33,602 nucleotides of DNA from Nitrospinae bacterium RIFCSPLOWO2_12_FULL_45_22 (GTDB lineage: Bacteria; 2-12-FULL-45-22), in the NCBI GenBank assembly GCA_001803565.1, contig MHDQ01000011.1, positions 1 to 33,602 on the forward strand. Reading direction: 5' to 3'. The notes under the pieces are model-generated. The model saw only the letters and a program-made list of their open reading frames with translations. It made no database searches and was not told where the DNA came from. A program made the translations under genes and the position numbers. Numbering within the stretch: the first letter of the stretch is position 1; every line of letters starts with the position of its first letter. Below, one piece after another: positions 18,961 to 28,284 of this stretch.

Positions 18961-19649
18961 TGATAAAGGAAGAATCCTTGCTAATTCAAGCGGTTGATCT
19001 TCATCGGATATTTTTTGTGGGCCAGCAAAAGCTGTATGTGCTAAAAGGCATTAATTTAGAGGTGAAGGTGGGGGAGATGTTGGGCATAGTGGGCGCTTCG
19101 GGGGTAGGGAAGAGCACCCTTCTCCACCTTATGGGTACCCTGGATCGTCCTAACCAGGGTAAAGTCTTCTTTAATGGTTTTGACCTATTCTCCCTGGCTG
19201 ATGAAAAATTAGCCCATTTTAGGAACCAAAAAATAGGGTTTGTTTTTCAATTCCATCACCTATTACCAGAGTTTAGTGCCTTAGAAAATACCTTGATACC
19301 TGCCTTGATCAAGCGGGAGGACAAAAGAAAAGCACGGGAAAGGGCGGTAGAGCTCCTTACTGAGATAGGGTTGGGGCAGAGGTTACATAATAAACCGGGG
19401 GAGTTATCTGGTGGTGAACAGCAGCGGGTAGCAGTAGCCAGGGCCTTAATGAATGACCCAGAAATTATCCTGGCTGATGAACCGACCGGCAACCTTGACC
19501 GGCAGACCGGGGAAGCTGTTTTTCAGCTCCTATGCCGTTTAAATAAAGAAAAAGGTAAGACTTTTGTTATTGTCACCCATAGCCAGGAGATGGCTTTAAA
19601 GATGGATAGGGTATTAAAGTTAGTAGATGGTTCAATTTTAGCTGATTGA
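18960..19649 (+). CDS. lolD: Lipoprotein-releasing ABC transporter ATP-binding protein
   Basis: Walker [10 protein letters not shown], signature LSGGEQQR, Walker [13 protein letters not shown]; overlaps the permease stop. Confidence 0.92.
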   Translation: MIKEESLLIQAVDLHRIFFVGQQKLYVLKGINLEVKVGEMLGIVGASGVGKSTLLHLMGTLDRPNQGKVFFNGFDLFSLADEKLAHFRNQKIGFVFQFHHLLPEFSALENTLIPALIKREDKRKARERAVELLTEIGLGQRLHNKPGELSGGEQQRVAVARALMNDPEIILADEPTGNLDRQTGEAVFQLLCRLNKEKGKTFVIVTHSQEMALKMDRVLKLVDGSILAD

Positions 19650-19661
19650 TGGGGGGGTAAG

Positions 19662-22100
19662 ATGTTTAAGAAATTTACCGAAAGAGCCAGGAGGGTGATT
19701 ATCTTAGCAAGAGAAGAGGCAGAGCGTTATAACCATGAATATTTAGGAACCGAGCATATCCTTCTAGGGGTACTGAAGGATGGTGGGGGGATTGCTATTA
19801 CCGTCCTGCAAAAGAGCGGAGTTAATCTAGATCGCCTTAATTTGGAGATAAAGAAAACTCTTCCCCATAGCTCTCCCCATACTGTAGGTACTGAGATACC
19901 CTTTTCGCCTCGGGCTAAAAAGGTGTTAGAATTCGCTGTCGAAGAAGCCAAGGCCATGGGGCATAACTATATCGGTACCGAGCATATATTGCTAGGGCTT
20001 ATTAAAGAGAAAGATGGCATGGCATCAAAAGTACTGATCAGTATGGGGGTAAAATTTTCTCAGGCCAGAGAATATACCTTGAATCTCCTGCAGGAGCCCT
20101 TTAGTCCCTCTAAGGAACGGGAAAAGACCCCGGCTTTGGATGAGTTTAGCCGGGACCTTACTGAATTAGCCATGGAGGGTAAGCTTGACCCGGTCATTGG
20201 CCGAGAAAAGGAAATAGAACGCGTTATCCAAATACTTAGCCGGAGGACCAAAAATAACCCGGTCCTTATCGGGGAACCAGGCGTGGGAAAGACGGCTATT
20301 GTAGAGGGACTGGCCCAGATGATCGTCACTAAAGACTTGCCTCAGTGCCTATACGATAAACGGGTAATGGCGCTGGACTTAGGGGCCCTCGTGGCTGGCA
20401 CTAAGTACCGGGGCCAATTCGAGGCCCGGTTAAAGGCCATAATGAAAGAGATAACCCAGGCAGAAAATATTATCCTGTTTATTGATGAGCTCCATACCCT
20501 GGTAGGAGCAGGAGCAGCCGAAGGGTCTATTGATGCCTCCAATATGTTGAAGCCAGCTTTGTCCAGGGGGGAACTACAATGTGTAGGGGCTACTACCCTT
20601 TCGGAATATAGAAAATATATCGAAAAGAATGGTGCCTTAGAAAGGAGGTTTCAGCCTATCATTGTAGACCCACCTACAGTAGAAGAGACCATAGAGATTA
20701 TAAGAGGGCTAAAGAATAAGTATGAAGAGCATCATCAAGCCAAGTTTATGGATGAGGCTGTTGTAACCGCCGTGCGCCTGGCGGATAGATACATCTCTGA
20801 TAGGTACTTGCCCGATAAAGCTATTGATGTGGTAGATGAAGCAGGGTCCAGGGCCCGGCTTAACCGCTCCACCCTGCCTCCCGAGATTCGGGGAATCCAG
20901 CGGGAGATCGAACAGGTGGTATGGGAGAAGAGAAGGGCTATTGAAAAACAGGAGTTTGAAAAGGCCGTAGAGCTGAGAGACAACGAAGAGAGACTGAGGA
21001 GACAATTGCAGGTCTTGAAGGAAGAATGGGATGAAAGACAAGACGATTCTATACCGATTGTTAGCTGCGAAGATATGGCCTTTGTAGTTGCCAGGATGAC
21101 TGGCATACCGGTAACTAATATAAAGGAAGCCGACTCCCATCGGCTACTAAACATGGAAGAAGAATTACATAAAAAGGTCGTGGGGCAGGACGAGGCTATA
21201 GAGATTATTACTAAGGCTATCAGGCGCGCCCGGGCGGGCTTCAGAGACCGTAATAAACCCATCGGCTCCTTTATGTTCCTGGGGCCAAGTGGTGTAGGGA
21301 AGACCCATCTGTCCCGTATCTTAGCCCAATTCCTCTTTGGTAACGAAAACGCCTTGATACGGCTGGATATGTCGGAATATATGGAGAGGTTCAATATTTC
21401 CCGTTTAACCGGGGCACCCCCGGGCTATGTGGGCTATGACGAAGGTGGGCAATTAACTGAGCAGATTCGACGAAAGCCTTATTCAGTTGTGCTCCTTGAT
21501 GAGATTGAAAAGGCCCACCCTGATGTATTCAATATCTTACTCCAGGTAATGGATAATGGCCGGCTGACTGATAGTTATGGGCGGGTAGTAGACTTCAAAA
21601 ACACGGTAATTATTATGACTTCTAATATCAGTGCCCGTAACATAGAGAAAGGGGCCTCTTTAGGCTTCCAAAGGACTGAGGAAAAAGATAGCCTGGATAG
21701 GATGAAAGAAAATATCAACTCTGAATTGAAAAAAATGTTCAACCCTGAATTCTTAAACCGGTTGGATGGTACAGTAGTTTTCCACCCCTTGAATAAAGAA
21801 CATATGATCAAGATCGTAGAGGTTATGCTGGGCGAGGTAGAGAATCAACTGAAAGAACAAGGTTATTCCCTAGAGGTTGATCAGGTGGCTAAGGAGTGGT
21901 TAGCTACCGAAGGTTATTCCCTCACCTCGGGTGCTCGGCCCCTTCGGAGGGCTATCCAAAAATATATCGAGGACCCATTAGCAGAAGAAGTTTTGAGAGG
22001 TAGGTTTAAAGAAGGGGATATAGTATATATTAGGCTCGAGGGCGACCGACTGGTCTTTGCCGAAAAGGAAGAGCCGGTTTTGTCCCCCTCCGATTTTTAA
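19662..22100 (+). CDS. clpC: ATP-dependent Clp protease ATP-binding subunit ClpC-type, with central UVR motif
   Basis: Clp_N repeats ([38 protein letters not shown]), two AAA modules ([18 protein letters not shown]), UVR-like [19 protein letters not shown]. Confidence 0.95.
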   Translation: MFKKFTERARRVIILAREEAERYNHEYLGTEHILLGVLKDGGGIAITVLQKSGVNLDRLNLEIKKTLPHSSPHTVGTEIPFSPRAKKVLEFAVEEAKAMGHNYIGTEHILLGLIKEKDGMASKVLISMGVKFSQAREYTLNLLQEPFSPSKEREKTPALDEFSRDLTELAMEGKLDPVIGREKEIERVIQILSRRTKNNPVLIGEPGVGKTAIVEGLAQMIVTKDLPQCLYDKRVMALDLGALVAGTKYRGQFEARLKAIMKEITQAENIILFIDELHTLVGAGAAEGSIDASNMLKPALSRGELQCVGATTLSEYRKYIEKNGALERRFQPIIVDPPTVEETIEIIRGLKNKYEEHHQAKFMDEAVVTAVRLADRYISDRYLPDKAIDVVDEAGSRARLNRSTLPPEIRGIQREIEQVVWEKRRAIEKQEFEKAVELRDNEERLRRQLQVLKEEWDERQDDSIPIVSCEDMAFVVARMTGIPVTNIKEADSHRLLNMEEELHKKVVGQDEAIEIITKAIRRARAGFRDRNKPIGSFMFLGPSGVGKTHLSRILAQFLFGNENALIRLDMSEYMERFNISRLTGAPPGYVGYDEGGQLTEQIRRKPYSVVLLDEIEKAHPDVFNILLQVMDNGRLTDSYGRVVDFKNTVIIMTSNISARNIEKGASLGFQRTEEKDSLDRMKENINSELKKMFNPEFLNRLDGTVVFHPLNKEHMIKIVEVMLGEVENQLKEQGYSLEVDQVAKEWLATEGYSLTSGARPLRRAIQKYIEDPLAEEVLRGRFKEGDIVYIRLEGDRLVFAEKEEPVLSPSDF

Positions 22101-22125
22101 CCAGTAGAACGTTTCTTAATTAGCA

Positions 22126-22151
22126 TGTCATCTCGACCGAAGGGAGAGATC
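22126..22151. repeat. Half-element of the GTCATnTCGACCnAAGGGAGAnATC family
   Basis: TGTCATCTCGACCGAAGGGAGAGATC, close to E1's TGTCATTTCGACCAAAGGGAGAAATC. Confidence 0.6.
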
Positions 22152-22220
22152 AAGGTGTTATGGACAGGGCAAAGCGATCCGTGTCCCTACATCTTTGCAG
22201 AAATTAGAATCAGTTTGGTA

Positions 22221-22447
22221 TAAAACACTTTGTAACCGTTCAGCCACCAAGGCACTAAGTCACCAAGGCATGAAGGGAGTCGAGCAAGCTCGACCACTAC
22301 AAGCTTTTTTGTAGGCTGTAGTGGCAGAGCTTGCTCTGCATAGGGCCTGCAGCGTATGTCATACACCGGATAAATGATCGTATCTCTTGGTGCCTTCGTG
22401 TCTTTGTGGCTGATAAAGCTTAGCCGGGTGAACGGTTAAAACACTTT
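22221..22447. mobile_element. MITE-like inverted-repeat element E5 with candidate 11-bp target duplication
   Basis: TAAAACACTTT at 22221-22231 and 22437-22447. Between them AACCGTTCAGCCACCAAGGCACTAAGTCACCAAGGC...TTGGTGCCTTCGTGTCTTTGTGGCTGA...GTGAACGGTT, with inner hairpins CGAGCAAGCTCG, CACTACA/TGTAGTG and GCAGAGCTTGCTCTGC. Confidence 0.65.
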
Positions 22448-22463
22448 TTAGGAGGAAGGTCTT

Positions 22464-24818
22464 ATGAAGATAAGGGGGTTGGGTAGTAAGGGTATCTTTT
22501 TTGTATTTATTTTAGTTATAAGCCTACTGATACAGACTATCAGTGTCAAATCATCTGAACCACCAGAAATAACCAGCATTGAGATTAAGGGGAATAAGAG
22601 GATAGAAGACTCGGCCATCAAATATATGCTGGAGAGTAAGGTAGGGGATAGTTATTCTCCGGCAAAAGTCCGCAAGGACATTGCTAAGTTGTATGACTCA
22701 GGCTATTTCGCCGATGTGAAGATTGATCTTGTTTCTCAGGGACAGGGGATACAATTGGTCTATTCTGTAGCAGAAAGGGCTATTGTAGAAAGGGTTGTGA
22801 TTATCGGGAATAAAGATGTAGAGAGTAAGGATATAGAAGAGAAATTAGGTGTTGAGCCCCATTCAGTCCTGGATCAGGCCAGTATTAGCACTGGTGTCCA
22901 AAACATAAATAACCTATATCAGGAGAAGGGGTTTTACCTGACAGAAGTAGCGCCCGTAATAAAAGAGATGGTGGGGAATCAAGTAAGGCTGGAGATAAAA
23001 ATTATAGAAGGAAAGAAGTTTAAGATAGGCAAGATAGAATTCGTGGGTAATAAAGTCTTTTCGGACAAGAAGCTGAAAAAAGCTATCGAGACCAGGGAAA
23101 AAGGCCTGATCTCTTCTATCTTTGGCCGGGACCTTTATCGGCCAGCCCTGATTAAAGACGACCTTTTGCGGCTACAGGTCTTTTATGGTGACCATGGCTA
23201 TATAGATGCCCGGGCAGAACTCCTCCCGATGAAAATCGACCGCACTACGGAAAAGGTAAATCTAAAGATATTGGTTAAGGAGGAGGAGCAATACCGCATA
23301 GGCAAAATAGATCTTCAGGGTGAAGATGGTGTATATACCACTAAAGACCTGGCCGTGGGGTTAAGATCTAAATCCGGTAATATCTTCAGCCGGGCTAACC
23401 TCAAAGACGATGTGCAGTTTTTAACCGACGCTTATACCTTAAAAGGTTTTGCCTTTACTGAGGTGGAACCCCTCACTAACATTGATAAGCACAAAAAGAG
23501 AATAAATATAGCCTTTACTATTGATAAAAGCGAAAAGATGTATATTGGCCAGATAAATATTAAAGGAAATACCAAGACCAGGGATAAGATCATCAGGCGA
23601 GAGATACCTTTGAATGAAGGAGAGATATATAATAGCCAGCTCTTGACGGCCAGCAAAGAGAGGCTGAAGGCCCTCGGGTATTTTGAAGAGGTAGAGGTAA
23701 AGAATGAGAGGCGTAGGGGAGGAGATAGATTAATGGATATAGATGTTGACCTGACAGAAAAACCTACGGGCAACCTCTCTTTTGGGGGTGGTTTTAGTAC
23801 CAGCTCTAGCCTCCTGGGGACGGTTGGGATTGAGCAGAACAACCTCTTTGGTACCGGCTTGCGGGCCAATATAGGGGGACAGCTCGGCGGTTATCGAAGC
23901 CGATACGGTATCGGCTTGACCCAGCCCTATCTATTCGATTATCCGGTCTCCAGCTCTCTGAACCTGTATAACCGTATCTATGGCTATCCCAATTATGATG
24001 TGGACCGTAAGGGGAGCGAGGTTTCCCTGAATAAGAATCTGTTCGAGTTTGTTAGTGGCAGTATTGGAACCAAATACGAATGGGTAAACCTAAAAGATAT
24101 AGAGCATGATGCCCCGGCCTATATTAGGGAAGAGAATGACCGGAATAGCGTTAGCAGCTTAATCCTGGGCCTTAGCCGTAATACCTACGACAATCCTATG
24201 TTTCCCGAATTCGGTAGTAATATTTTTGTCTCTACTGAGTTAGCTGGCGGACTCAGCGATGATTCTTTTTATAAGAGCGATATAGGAGTCAGTAAGTTCT
24301 TCTCCTTATCCCCTATGAAAAGAGTCCTCCCCCTCTTACTAACCGAGAACCTTACCTTAAGGTTACGAGGTAATCTAGGTTATGCCTCAGGCTGGGGCCA
24401 GGATTTACCGGTTTATGAACGTTACTATCTGGGTGGTGATACTTCCTTGCGGGGTTATGATTTCCAGGAGGTTGGCCCCAAAGGAGAGAATGGCGATGCT
24501 GTGGGTGGTGATGCTTCATTCCTGGGCGGTGCGGAATTATACTTCCCTATACCCATGAAGCTGCCCTATGTAAAGGTCTTGAAAGGGGTTGGCTTCTTCG
24601 ATGTAGGTGATGTGTTTGCCCGAGGAGATGTGGCAAAAGCCATTGACCTATTCTCTCAGAGGAAGAGCACCGGTTTAGGTATAAGGGTAGGGACCCCTAT
24701 GGGCCCAGTACGGCTTGATTGGGCCTATAAGCTGGATAAAGGAGATCAAAGAGATAGGTATGATGAGGAGGAAGATAAGAGGACTAGGTGGCATTTTGGC
24801 TTTGGATCATCTTATTAG
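22464..24818 (+). CDS. bamA: Outer membrane protein assembly factor BamA
   Basis: Signal peptide, POTRA repeats (ITSIEIKGNKRIEDSAIKYML...), beta-barrel with LRGYDFQEVGP and C-terminal WHFGFGSSY. Confidence 0.95.
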   Translation: MKIRGLGSKGIFFVFILVISLLIQTISVKSSEPPEITSIEIKGNKRIEDSAIKYMLESKVGDSYSPAKVRKDIAKLYDSGYFADVKIDLVSQGQGIQLVYSVAERAIVERVVIIGNKDVESKDIEEKLGVEPHSVLDQASISTGVQNINNLYQEKGFYLTEVAPVIKEMVGNQVRLEIKIIEGKKFKIGKIEFVGNKVFSDKKLKKAIETREKGLISSIFGRDLYRPALIKDDLLRLQVFYGDHGYIDARAELLPMKIDRTTEKVNLKILVKEEEQYRIGKIDLQGEDGVYTTKDLAVGLRSKSGNIFSRANLKDDVQFLTDAYTLKGFAFTEVEPLTNIDKHKKRINIAFTIDKSEKMYIGQINIKGNTKTRDKIIRREIPLNEGEIYNSQLLTASKERLKALGYFEEVEVKNERRRGGDRLMDIDVDLTEKPTGNLSFGGGFSTSSSLLGTVGIEQNNLFGTGLRANIGGQLGGYRSRYGIGLTQPYLFDYPVSSSLNLYNRIYGYPNYDVDRKGSEVSLNKNLFEFVSGSIGTKYEWVNLKDIEHDAPAYIREENDRNSVSSLILGLSRNTYDNPMFPEFGSNIFVSTELAGGLSDDSFYKSDIGVSKFFSLSPMKRVLPLLLTENLTLRLRGNLGYASGWGQDLPVYERYYLGGDTSLRGYDFQEVGPKGENGDAVGGDASFLGGAELYFPIPMKLPYVKVLKGVGFFDVGDVFARGDVAKAIDLFSQRKSTGLGIRVGTPMGPVRLDWAYKLDKGDQRDRYDEEEDKRTRWHFGFGSSY

Positions 24819-24836
24819 AGAAAGGAGTAAAAAAAT

Positions 24837-25394
24837 ATGGGGGGCTTAATCAAATATGCTAAACCAATAACATTTCTGCTGATTTTTCTATTACCGAATG
24901 TGTATTGGGGGATAAAATATGCCTCCAGTACAGAACCGGTACCATCTCTTAAGCTGGGTTATGTGGACCTGCAACGGGCAGCCCGCGAGTCTATTGCTGG
25001 TAAAAGGGCCTTTGATGAATTAAAAGGCGAGTTTACGAAAAAACAGTCTATTATTGATAGCAAGCAGCAAGAGATCGAAGCCCTCCAGAATGAGATCACT
25101 AAAAAGGCATCAGTCCTGGCGGAAGAGAGTAAGAAAGAAAAAGAAGAACTATATATGAGTAAAATGAAGGACTTGAAAAGGTTTGTAGATGACTCTAATC
25201 AGGAGCTGGATAACCAGGAGAAGGAGTTGACCAAGAAGATACTGATCGAGTTGATAAAGGTTATTGATAAACTGGGTCAAGAACAGCAATATACCTTGAT
25301 TATGGAACGGCAAGAAGGTTTGTTGTATGCCTCTAAGAGTATAGATTTGACCGAGGAAGTTATGAAACGATATGACCAGTTGAAACGGAATTAG
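24837..25394 (+). CDS. OmpH/Skp-family periplasmic chaperone
   Basis: Signal/TM N-terminus, LKLGYVDLQRAARESIAGKRAFDELKGEFTKKQSIIDSKQQEIEALQNEI coiled coil; between bamA and lpxD. Confidence 0.9.
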   Translation: MGGLIKYAKPITFLLIFLLPNVYWGIKYASSTEPVPSLKLGYVDLQRAARESIAGKRAFDELKGEFTKKQSIIDSKQQEIEALQNEITKKASVLAEESKKEKEELYMSKMKDLKRFVDDSNQELDNQEKELTKKILIELIKVIDKLGQEQQYTLIMERQEGLLYASKSIDLTEEVMKRYDQLKRN

Positions 25395-25517
25395 TAAGCG
25401 TTCAGCAATCAGCAAAATTAGGTGATTACGTGATTAGGTCAGGGGGTCATTACGTAAACCGATAACTCAATAACCTAATGACCCAATGACCTAATAACCG
25501 TTGTTGCTGAAAGCTTA
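25395..25517. repeat. Inverted-repeat element E6 filling the ompH-lpxD gap
   Basis: TAAGCGTTCAGCAA (25395-25408)/TTGCTGAAAGCTTA (25504-25517), 13/14 complementary; inner GGTCATTACGT...AATAACCTAATGACCCAATGACCTAATAACC. Confidence 0.8.
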
Positions 25518-25524
25518 TCAGATT

Positions 25525-26547
25525 ATGAAATTAAAAGAGATAGCAGATTTTTTGGCGGGAGAGCTAAGAGGGCATCCAGAGATAGAGATTTCTAGTGTTG
25601 CCAGTATCACGGAAGCCCAATCCCACCAAATAACCTTTCTTGCCCATAAGAAACACCTTGATCGCCTCTCCCATTGCCAGGCCGGTGCCATTATTGTACC
25701 AGACGGGATAGAACCAGCACTGCCCCATATAAAAGTAAAAAATCCTTATTTAGCCTTTGCCTATCTCCTGGAGCTTTTCTATCCAAAACCCAGGCCAATG
25801 CCGGAGATAAGCCCCTTGTCTTATATCGGACCAAATACTCTGATAGGGGAAGGGGTTACTGTCTTTCCCTATGTCTATATCGGGGAAGAGGCAGTTATTG
25901 GACATCACTCCATCATTTATCCTGGCGCCTTTCTCGGAGACCGGGTAAAGATAGGATCGGAAACCACCATCTATGCCAACGTAAGTATCTATGATGCTGT
26001 GTCTATAGGTAATAATGTAATCATCCATAGTGGGGCAGTTATAGGCAGCGATGGTTTTGGCTTTGTAAAAAAAGACGATGGCACCCACCATAAAATTCCC
26101 CAGATAGGTAGCGTAGTCATTGAAGACTGGGTAGAGATTGGGGCTAATGTCTGTATAGATCGGGCCAATCTGGGGCAGACGGTCATCAAGTCAGGCACAA
26201 AATTCGATAACCTGAGTCATATTGCCCATAATGTAGTAATTGGTGAAAACTCTATCATTGTTGCCCAGGTAGGTATCTCAGGTAGCTGTACTATCGGTAA
26301 GAACGTAACCCTGGCCGGTCAGGTAGGTATGGTAGACCACATAAATATTGGCGATAACGCCATCGTCATAGCCCAGTCTGGTTTAACCCAGGATGTAGAG
26401 GCTAATGCTGTAGTCTCAGGCTCACCCGCTGTACCTCACCCGGTATGGCTTAAGATACATGCCAGTCTCCCCAAATTGCCAGAATTGATCAGAACTATCC
26501 GGCAATTAGAGAAGCGGATAGAAGCACTAGAAGGCGAGAGGAGGTGA
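25525..26547 (+). CDS. lpxD: UDP-3-O-acylglucosamine N-acyltransferase (ORF track start TTG 25501 lies in E6)
   Basis: MKLKEIADFLAGELRGHPEIEISSVASITEAQSHQITFLAHKK, hexapeptide repeats, GSDGFGFVKKDDGTHHKIPQIGSVVIED, SGLTQDVEANAVVSGSPAVPH. Confidence 0.95.
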   Translation: MKLKEIADFLAGELRGHPEIEISSVASITEAQSHQITFLAHKKHLDRLSHCQAGAIIVPDGIEPALPHIKVKNPYLAFAYLLELFYPKPRPMPEISPLSYIGPNTLIGEGVTVFPYVYIGEEAVIGHHSIIYPGAFLGDRVKIGSETTIYANVSIYDAVSIGNNVIIHSGAVIGSDGFGFVKKDDGTHHKIPQIGSVVIEDWVEIGANVCIDRANLGQTVIKSGTKFDNLSHIAHNVVIGENSIIVAQVGISGSCTIGKNVTLAGQVGMVDHINIGDNAIVIAQSGLTQDVEANAVVSGSPAVPHPVWLKIHASLPKLPELIRTIRQLEKRIEALEGERR

Positions 26548-26553
26548 GGGAAA

Positions 26554-26616
26554 ATGAAGATTAAGAAGGTAGTTAAAACTTCCAATGGCCTTTGTAAGTG
26601 CAAGAGCTCCTGTTAA
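26554..26616 (+). CDS. 20-aa Cys-rich ORF, candidate RiPP precursor: MKIKKVVKTSNGLCKCKSSC
   Basis: ATG 26554 to TAA 26614-26616; AGGAGGTGA at 26538-26546, 7 nt before ATG, overlapping the lpxD stop; C-terminal CKCKSSC; upstream of a radical SAM/SPASM gene. Confidence 0.65.
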   Translation: MKIKKVVKTSNGLCKCKSSC

Positions 26617-26620
26617 CTTA

Positions 26621-26714
26621 GCCACAGAGGGCACAGAGAATAAATTTAGAGTGTTTCGCCACTAATGCTCCTCTTATTTTCTATCATCTCTGTGCTCTCT
26701 GGGTACTCTGTGGC
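26621..26714. repeat. Inverted-repeat element E7 (GCCACAGAG type) between the 20-aa ORF and the Cys-rich/rSAM genes
   Basis: GCCACAGAGGGCACAGAGA ... TCTCTGTGCTCTCTGGGTACTCTGTGGC. Confidence 0.8.
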
Positions 26715-26761
26715 AAGAAATTAAAGGTATTTCTACAAAAGAATAATTAATAAAGTTTCCT

Positions 26762-27136
26762 ATGCGAGCGCAGAAAAAGCTGAGAAATTTGGTCTGCCAG
26801 AGATATTGCTTCTTTTTTAAACCTGATAGAAAAGAGGATTTGGCCTGTGAAGGCATTCTCTTCCTGGAAAAAGGTTTAGAGAAGGGGTTACTAAGCTGGG
26901 AACTCCTATCCGCCCTATATTATCCTATCCCATTCCTTCAAGAATACCCTTTTGACTCGATACTAAAGACAAGATTATGTCACTTATGTCCATTCTTACC
27001 GGATGGGTGTGATTTTAGAGATCAGACCTCATTGACCAGCGCCCCTCCTTGTGGTGGATATTTGATCCTACAAAATTTAATACAACTGGGTTTGCTTGAC
27101 CCCGCCCTACTTATGCTCATCAGGCCCACAGAGTAA
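26762..27136 (+). CDS. Cys-rich 124-aa protein of unknown family, coupled to the radical SAM gene
   Basis: LVCQRYCFFFKPDRKEDLACEG...LCHLCPFLPDGCDFRDQTSLTSAPPCGGYLILQNL; overlaps the next gene by 1 nt (TAATG). Confidence 0.8.
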   Translation: MRAQKKLRNLVCQRYCFFFKPDRKEDLACEGILFLEKGLEKGLLSWELLSALYYPIPFLQEYPFDSILKTRLCHLCPFLPDGCDFRDQTSLTSAPPCGGYLILQNLIQLGLLDPALLMLIRPTE

Positions 27137-28284
27137 TGGATGGGTTTATCCGTATAGCAGATCATTGCACCCTGAAACAACTGGAAGATTTCTATCTGTA
27201 TGATATACGGGCGGATGATTTATACCAGTTGGATCAGGAAGCAGCAAAATTCTTACTACTTTGTGACGGGACTAAACGGCTTGCAGAATTAAAGGCCGAT
27301 CCCGAATTTATCAGATATTGTCTGGAAAATGGGTTAATAGAACTCCATCCTGCTCCTCAGCCTAAAACTATAAGAATTTCCCCATCGCCTAAGCCTTCAT
27401 TACGTTATCTAGAACTGCAACTAACCCATCGCTGTAATCTCCAGTGTCACCATTGCTATTTAGGAGAGTCTCGCCCTATAGATTTAGATTTTAGTTTAGC
27501 AGTGAATATTATGGAAGAATTTCAGACTATCCAGGGCCTACGGATTATCCTCTCTGGCGGTGAGCCGCTCCTCTATCCCCGTTTCCGGGAACTTAACGAA
27601 CTATTACCAGCTTATGCCTTCCGGAAAGTCCTCCTGAGTAATGCCACCCTACTAACACCTGAGCTGACCCGAAGTTTAAAGGTAGATGAAGTGCAGATAA
27701 GCTTAGATGGTCTGGAGAGAGGGCATGAAGCCCTCAGGGGTTACGGGACATATAGTCGCACTATGAGGGGGTTGCAAGCCGTCCGATCTGCCGGCCTAGA
27801 CCTTTCTGTAGCTACTATGCTCCATCTTTATAATCTGAATGAAATCCCAGCGCTAGCTAAAAAGTTAACTACCTATGGTATAAAAGAATGGGGTATTGAT
27901 TTGCCCGTTGTTAAGGGGAGATTAGAACATAGCAAAGACCTAGCCTTGTCGGCCGAACAAGCGGCCCCTTATCTTAAATATCGCTTTGGGGAGAGTTATC
28001 ATAGCGATGCCGGGGGATACGCTTGTGGATATCATCTTTGTACCATTATGCCCGATAGCCGTGTGTGCCAATGCGGTTTTTATATGGATCGAGCTGTAGG
28101 CCATATCGAGGAAGGGTTAGCGAATTGCTGGCAGCGCATTGACCATATATCCTCAGCAAACCTGGAGTGTAAAGATTGTTCCTTTTTACCGGAATGTCGG
28201 AGTGGATGTCGCTACCGGGCTCCTAGCCCCAGCGGTCCCGACCCTCTGATGTGTGCCTTTTTTGGGGTAAGGAGTGATATTTAG
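27136..28284 (+). CDS. Radical SAM/SPASM protein with PqqD/RRE-like N-terminus (putative peptide maturase)
   Basis: N-terminus FYLYDIRADDLYQLDQEAAKFLLLCDGTKRLAELKADPEFIRYCLENGLIEL (PqqD-like); LTHRCNLQCHHCY; SGGEPL; SPASM-like CGYHLCTIMPDSRVCQCGFY...CKDCSFLPECRSGCRYR...C. Confidence 0.9.
   Translation: MDGFIRIADHCTLKQLEDFYLYDIRADDLYQLDQEAAKFLLLCDGTKRLAELKADPEFIRYCLENGLIELHPAPQPKTIRISPSPKPSLRYLELQLTHRCNLQCHHCYLGESRPIDLDFSLAVNIMEEFQTIQGLRIILSGGEPLLYPRFRELNELLPAYAFRKVLLSNATLLTPELTRSLKVDEVQISLDGLERGHEALRGYGTYSRTMRGLQAVRSAGLDLSVATMLHLYNLNEIPALAKKLTTYGIKEWGIDLPVVKGRLEHSKDLALSAEQAAPYLKYRFGESYHSDAGGYACGYHLCTIMPDSRVCQCGFYMDRAVGHIEEGLANCWQRIDHISSANLECKDCSFLPECRSGCRYRAPSPSGPDPLMCAFFGVRSDI

Noticed and set aside
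22262-22340. tRNA or structured RNA suspected from stacked hairpins
   Set aside because: No cloverleaf or T-arm GTTCRANNC consensus in the right geometry; better explained as part of the E5 repeat.
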